A stretch of 9,866 bases of DNA, taken from JBDTRY01 sp039931435. GTDB taxonomy: Bacteria; Acidobacteriota; Thermoanaerobaculia; Gp7-AA8. Of this stretch, positions 5,656 through 9,866 are shown piece by piece (positions within the stretch are counted from its first letter, which is position 1; every line of letters starts with the position of its first letter). The DNA is taken from assembly GCA_039931435.1 (NCBI GenBank), contig JBDTRY010000137.1:1-9866 (forward strand), given 5' to 3'. Position numbers and translations under genes: made by a program. The notes under the pieces are model-generated. The model did not search any database, had not been told where the DNA came from, and worked only from the letters and a program-made list of their open reading frames with translations.

Positions 5656-8244
5656 ATGACAACCGTTTCAGGGCAGGAGTATCCCGACATTATCGGGGCA
5701 GCCCCGGATAATCCGGCGGCAAGCACCTTCGAGCCGTACATCGCATCGGGCACCGAGCTGCGAGAGTTTACCGCGCTGCCGATCGTCATCGGGACCGTGC
5801 TGGGGATGATTTTCGGGGCCTCGTCACTCTACCTCGTGCTTAAGGTCGGGTTGACGGTCAGTGCCTCGATTCCCGTGGCCGTCATCTCGATCACCCTCTT
5901 CCGAATCCTCTCGAAGTTCGGGTTGAAGAACGCCACGATCCTCGAGAATAACATCGTGCAGACGGCCGGGTCGGCCGGCGAATCGATCGCGTTCGGAGTC
6001 GGCGTGACCATGCCGGCCATCATGATTCTTGGGTTCGATCTCGAGATCACCCGCGTCGTCCTGGTCTCGGTGCTCGGCGGCCTTCTGGGAATCCTGATGA
6101 TGATTCCCCTGCGCAGAGCGCTGATCGTTCAGCAGCATGGACTGCTCAAATATCCTGAAGGAACGGCTTGTGCCGAGGTGCTGAAAGCAGGGGCTTCGGA
6201 AGAGTCAAAGGAAGCGGCCTCGGACTCAGCGAAGGCTGAGGCGCGAAGCGGCATCGGTTCTTCAGCCCCCACAGGGGCGAAGACGATCTTCACCGGATTC
6301 GGGATCGGCATCGTCTACAAGAGCCTCATGGAGGCCTTCGCCACATGGAAGAACACTCCTGAAAAAATCTTTGGGCCTCCGTTCAACGCCGCCTCGATTT
6401 CCGCGGAGATCTCGCCCGAGCTGCTCGGCGTTGGTTACATCATCGGTCCGCGAATCGCCTCGATCATGGCCGCGGGCGGCGTCCTCGCATACCTCGTTCT
6501 GATCCCCATGATCAAATTCTTCGGGGCTGGATTGGCTTCGCCGCTCGCTCCTGAGACGCAGTTGCTCATCAGGGACATGAGCCCCGGGGATGTCCGCAAC
6601 GCCTACGTCCTTTACATCGGCGCCGGGGCCGTGGCCGCCGGCGGCATCATCAGTCTGTTTCGATCGCTTCCCATCATCTGGCACGGACTGAAGGGCGGAC
6701 TGAAAGATCTCTCCGCGTCGCGGTCCGAAGCGCACCGCGCCAGTGTCGCTCGCACCGATCGCGATCTGCCGATGAACTTCGTTCTGATCGGGATCGTGGG
6801 ACTGCTCGTAGCAATCTCTGTCGCCAATCCTCTCTACGTCGGAGGAACTGGAATCGCCGCCCGCATCGCTTCGGCCCTGCTCATCGTCGTGTTCGGATTC
6901 CTCTTCGTCACCGTTTCCTCACGACTCACGGGCGAAATCGGATCGTCCTCGAACCCCATCTCGGGAATGACCGTAGCCACCCTTCTCCTCACCTGCCTGA
7001 TTTTCGTCATTCTCGGGTGGACGGGCAGCAACTACTTCGTCACCGCACTCTCCGTAGGGGCGATCGTCTGCATCGCATCGTCGAACGGAGGCACGACCTC
7101 GCAGGACCTGAAGACCGGGTACCTGGTCGGCTCCACGCCAAGCTATCAGCAGATCGCGATTCTCATCGGCGCCTTTGCCTCGGCGCTGGTCCTCGGACCA
7201 ATCCTGCTTCGGCTGAATGAGGCCTCAACTGTCTACGTGCCTCGTGTGACGTTCGAGCACGCCCTGACTGAAACGCAAGTTCCCCTTCCCACGCTCTCCC
7301 CGCAGGAAACCGCTGCACTTCCAATCTACGTCGGCACAGTGAAGCCCGCGGGAGCCGGCAACTTCAGGCTCCTCGCCGTCGGAACCGCAGGGATTCCGCA
7401 GGCAAAGGACCTGAGCAGCGGAAATTACCTGGTCGATCAGAGCGGAAATATCGCCTGGAAAATGACCGACAACTTTCCCGCCGCTCTGCACGTGGATCCG
7501 TCCACGCTGACAACGAAGGAAAAGATCCCCGGTCCGCAGGGAGTAACCGATACCCGCACATTCAGCGTCTGGCAGAGAACCGACGAGTCGGGTGGATTTC
7601 CGGGGCGTTATCTGGTGGATGAGGGCGGTACTCCTGTCTATCTGGTCGATCCCGGCATCAACGGTTCACACACCAGCCGCCCCGACGGAACCATCGTCAA
7701 CAAATTCAGTGCCCCGAAGGCCACATTGATGTCCTACATCATCAAAGGCATCCTTGGCGGGGCGTTGCCCTGGGGGCTCGTGCTCCTGGGAGTTATGATC
7801 GCCATCGTTCTGGAAATGTCCGGAATCCCCTCTCTGGCCTTTGCCGTTGGCGTTTATCTGCCGCTCTCGTCCTCGAGCCCGATCTTCATCGGCGGCATGG
7901 TCCGCTTCATGGTGGACCGTTACCTGCGCCGGAAGTTCCGCGGGCATAATCTCACCGAAGAGCAGCTCGTCGCCGAAGGGGACAAGAGTCCGGGAGTTCT
8001 CATGGCATCGGGTTATATCGCCGGCGGGGCAATCGCCGGAATCATCATCGCCTTCATGGCCGGCGTGCTCACAGAGTTCACCAGGAAACTCACGGACTGG
8101 TCCACGATTCACAATCCGTTTTACGGTGGTGAGTACTCGGACCTTCTCTCTCTGGTGCCCTTCGCCTGTCTGATCGCGGTCCTCTATCTGACAGGGCGCG
8201 AGGTTCTGATGTCGGGCCGCAAATCCGAAGACTCCAACGTCTGA
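5656..8244 (+). CDS. OPT-family oligopeptide transporter with a large hydrophilic insert
   Basis: An 862-residue polytopic inner-membrane protein of the OPT family, whose members import small peptides or metal chelates, probably with protons. Substrate cannot be read from sequence. Around 14-15 hydrophobic segments are visible, beginning near residues 39, 68, 110, 132, 257, 313, 373, 403, 436, 461, 498, 697, 724, 782 and 828. Family-like features include the ALPIVIGTVLGMIFGASSLY first helix, ENNIVQTAGSAGESIAFGVG (97-116), KYPEGTACAEVL (165-176), GSSSNPISGMT (429-439) and SSNGGTTSQDLKTGYLVG (475-492). A hydrophilic segment at about 178-207 is probably a cytoplasmic loop. Residues about 525-685 form an unusually long soluble insert containing three YLVD motifs. 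That makes the protein longer than typical bacterial OPT proteins (about 600-700 residues). It follows uvrA in the same direction but seems to have its own leader, and it ends at a strong terminator. Confidence 0.93.
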   Translation: MTTVSGQEYPDIIGAAPDNPAASTFEPYIASGTELREFTALPIVIGTVLGMIFGASSLYLVLKVGLTVSASIPVAVISITLFRILSKFGLKNATILENNIVQTAGSAGESIAFGVGVTMPAIMILGFDLEITRVVLVSVLGGLLGILMMIPLRRALIVQQHGLLKYPEGTACAEVLKAGASEESKEAASDSAKAEARSGIGSSAPTGAKTIFTGFGIGIVYKSLMEAFATWKNTPEKIFGPPFNAASISAEISPELLGVGYIIGPRIASIMAAGGVLAYLVLIPMIKFFGAGLASPLAPETQLLIRDMSPGDVRNAYVLYIGAGAVAAGGIISLFRSLPIIWHGLKGGLKDLSASRSEAHRASVARTDRDLPMNFVLIGIVGLLVAISVANPLYVGGTGIAARIASALLIVVFGFLFVTVSSRLTGEIGSSSNPISGMTVATLLLTCLIFVILGWTGSNYFVTALSVGAIVCIASSNGGTTSQDLKTGYLVGSTPSYQQIAILIGAFASALVLGPILLRLNEASTVYVPRVTFEHALTETQVPLPTLSPQETAALPIYVGTVKPAGAGNFRLLAVGTAGIPQAKDLSSGNYLVDQSGNIAWKMTDNFPAALHVDPSTLTTKEKIPGPQGVTDTRTFSVWQRTDESGGFPGRYLVDEGGTPVYLVDPGINGSHTSRPDGTIVNKFSAPKATLMSYIIKGILGGALPWGLVLLGVMIAIVLEMSGIPSLAFAVGVYLPLSSSSPIFIGGMVRFMVDRYLRRKFRGHNLTEEQLVAEGDKSPGVLMASGYIAGGAIAGIIIAFMAGVLTEFTRKLTDWSTIHNPFYGGEYSDLLSLVPFACLIAVLYLTGREVLMSGRKSEDSNV

Positions 8245-8266
8245 TCCACAACGACACAAATACTGG

Positions 8267-8298
8267 AAAGCCGGCGATTGTCGCCGGCTTTTTCTTTT
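8267..8298 (+). terminator. Intrinsic terminator after the transporter gene
   Basis: An 11-base perfect stem (AAAGCCGGCGA at 8267-8277 and TCGCCGGCTTT at 8281-8291) with a three-base TTG loop is followed by TTCTTTT. It begins 22 bases after the transporter stop. It abuts the stop codon of the convergent small membrane protein gene, so it may also weakly serve the minus strand, although the minus-strand T tract is only three bases. Confidence 0.92.
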
Positions 8299-8644
8299 AC
8301 AGGCCTCGAAATCGATGGCGCTCGGCTGCCGACCAGGTGGCGGCAATTCTTCGCGCTCGCCATTGCGGAATCTTCCGGGTGAGCATGCAGTAGCTCAGAA
8401 AGAAAATGTGAAAAAGAATCAGCGCGGCTATTGAGTCACGCCTGGTTACCCACGGTAGTCGCGCCTCGGGCCAGGTCAACACAGTCAGGTCGAGGGCAAA
8501 AAGAATCAGGCCGTCGAACAGATCCCGGAACGTCGCCGCCCGTCGGGCGGACACCACCTCGTCGCCGGCACTCACCGGTCCTGGATTGATCGGTGCCTCC
8601 GTTCGCTGCGGCGGCGTCACTCCGGGCAGAAAGTCGGTACTCAC
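8297..8644 (-). CDS. Small two-helix membrane protein of unknown function
   Basis: A 115-residue protein when read from the GTG at 8644, which has GAGG five bases upstream and leaves a 25-base gap after the previous gene's stop. A TTG at 8695 would add 17 residues and overlap that gene. The N-terminal 40 residues are polar and proline-rich (FLPGVTPPQRTEAPINPGP). Two hydrophobic segments follow, about 42-58 (LFDGLILFALDLTVLTW) and 71-89 (SIAALILFHIFFLSYCML), and then a strongly basic tail with several Arg and Trp residues. I recognise no domain. The position directly downstream of the exported repeat protein suggests one transcription unit. The gene ends at the terminator shared with the transporter. 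Confidence 0.7.
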   Translation of the reverse strand: MSTDFLPGVTPPQRTEAPINPGPVSAGDEVVSARRAATFRDLFDGLILFALDLTVLTWPEARLPWVTRRDSIAALILFHIFFLSYCMLTRKIPQWRARRIAATWSAAERHRFRGL

Positions 8645-8669
8645 CTGATCCTCGCCTGTCGTCGCGTCC

Positions 8670-9866
8670 TTATCGTGTACGGATGGTCTGCGCAACGTAG
8701 CGATCGTCGGGAGTCCTGAATGCCTGAACCGTGACTCTGTCTCCCGACTTCAGCTGGTCCGCGGTGATGTAACTTCCTAATTTCAGCCGTACGATGAAGT
8801 CGTCGACGAGCATCAGTTCGTAGATCCGTTTCTGATTGTCACGAACGCGGAGTACATCGTTTCCCTGCAGCGGTCCATCGACCGTACCGGTGATGACGAT
8901 CGTCTGGTAAACGCCCCCGCTGGAGTTGCCCGTTCCATTGTCGTAGGGGGGAGGATTGTCGGAGTAGTTCCCGGCATTGAGCCGGATCGTATCAGCACGG
9001 AAAACGTCAGTGCTGACGTACTGGCCGCTGGCATCCACCGGATCACCCACCTGAAGATCGGTGAGCCGGAACAGGCGGCCGCGATCGTCAGAAGCATTGC
9101 GGGCGTCGATCTGAAGTTCGGGACCACGGCCCACGTTGATTCGGAATGACTGGGATCGGGTATCGATGAGCGTTACTTTCCCGGTCACCGAGGTCAACGT
9201 GCGACCACCGGGGGAGGACGTTCCGCCGTTGGGATCGCTGACACTGCGAACTACGTCGATGAGCCGGGGGCGGACGCCGTCACTCGTCGACGAATCGATC
9301 TGCACTCGCACTCGGTCTCCCACTTCGATATTGCTGATGCGGTAAACGTCGTTCTGGTAGTACACGGGTGTGCTGGCCGAGCCGTAGACTGTAAGCATCT
9401 GGCGGGCGTCGGTTTCGATCACGAATCGGTTCGAAGCGGAGGTGATCTGCCGGACCACTCCTTCAACGGTGTTTCGATCGGTGACTGGTGGAATGACGTT
9501 CGGAACGACATTTGGAGAAGGAACTGATCGCCCCAGAAGCAGGATGTCGTCCGCACTGAGGCTCCGGCTGCCTCGTCCCACCCCCGTGACGCGCAAACGG
9601 TCGCCGCTCTGGATCAGGCGGAACCCGGCAGAACCGCTGGAGACGTTCGTGCCCGACCCGAATCCGCTGTATCTCGTTGACACCGAGTCCGTTCGGACGT
9701 CGACGGATGCGTTGGAAGAGTCGCTTTCACCGACGATTGTGACCGTGAGAGAACTCGGGCTGAGGCTGGTCACGGTCCCGATCATCGACCCGCGCGCGCC
9801 CACCCGTATATCTGCCGCTGTCTCCCAGGTGGGACGGCTTTGTGCAAAAAGGGACAGGCTTCCAAA
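8670..9866 (-). CDS. Exported protein of four OB-like (DUF5666-like) repeats, N-terminus beyond the right edge
   Basis: The frame is open from the right edge to the TAA at 8672-8670, giving 398 visible residues. The first internal start (GTG at 9803) is probably not the real one. The 21 codons before it read FGSLSLFAQSRPTWETAADI, which looks like the end of a signal peptide with an AQS-type cleavage site and the start of the mature protein. Four repeats of about 70-100 residues follow. Their openings are MIGTVTSL, VEGVVRQI, VTGKVTLI and ITGTVDGP. Each later contains an L-x-x-GD-x-V/L-x-V/A-like turn: IQSGDRLRV, IEVGDRVRV, LQVGDPVDA and LKSGDRVTV. This is the pattern of small beta-barrel domains of the DUF5666 kind, found in exported bacterial proteins of unknown role. 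Linkers are rich in Gly, Ser, Asn and Pro. No enzyme motif is visible. Confidence 0.82.
   Translation of the reverse strand, partial: FGSLSLFAQSRPTWETAADIRVGARGSMIGTVTSLSPSSLTVTIVGESDSSNASVDVRTDSVSTRYSGFGSGTNVSSGSAGFRLIQSGDRLRVTGVGRGSRSLSADDILLLGRSVPSPNVVPNVIPPVTDRNTVEGVVRQITSASNRFVIETDARQMLTVYGSASTPVYYQNDVYRISNIEVGDRVRVQIDSSTSDGVRPRLIDVVRSVSDPNGGTSSPGGRTLTSVTGKVTLIDTRSQSFRINVGRGPELQIDARNASDDRGRLFRLTDLQVGDPVDASGQYVSTDVFRADTIRLNAGNYSDNPPPYDNGTGNSSGGVYQTIVITGTVDGPLQGNDVLRVRDNQKRIYELMLVDDFIVRLKLGSYITADQLKSGDRVTVQAFRTPDDRYVAQTIRTR

Noticed and set aside
7666..8346. A 226-codon minus-strand open frame
   Set aside because: It is antisense to the transporter, crosses the terminator and has a His/Asp/Arg-rich composition typical of shadow frames.

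Overview
The window looks like chromosomal DNA from a GC-rich Gram-negative-type bacterium, most plausibly an Acidobacteriota relative. This rests on the mix of Sec-exported multi-domain proteins, a long OPT-family transporter and a DUF5666-like repeat protein, together with the codon style. It is an inference from gene content; no rRNA or other phylogenetic marker was read here.

Left block (1-2523, minus strand): three genes read leftwards and joined by two ATGA stop/start overlaps. In transcription order they are a small secreted protein with ten cysteines (2263-2523), a 709-residue exported protein built of carboxypeptidase-regulatory-like beta-sandwich domains (137-2266), and the first 46 codons of a third exported protein running off the left edge (1-140). 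A sigma70-like promoter and a strong Shine-Dalgarno sequence precede the first gene. The block encodes only exported proteins and looks like a small surface or envelope operon of unknown function. It is the most novel part of the window.

Centre (2728-8244, plus strand): a complete UvrA-type excinuclease subunit (919 residues, both ATPase modules and the expected CxxC pairs), then a 168-base gap holding a perfect inverted repeat around a TACAAT box, then an OPT-family transporter (862 residues from the ATG with a good ribosome binding site). The transporter carries a hydrophilic insert of about 160 residues between membrane segments. A textbook intrinsic terminator closes this side.

Right block (8297-9866, minus strand): a protein made of four OB-like repeats, whose reading frame stays open to the right edge and reads into the end of a probable signal peptide, followed 25 bases later by a small two-helix membrane protein. 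Both converge on the terminator after the transporter.

There is no sign of transposons, CRISPR arrays, tRNA or rRNA genes or phage genes. Gene-free gaps are short (204, 168, 52 and 25 bases).
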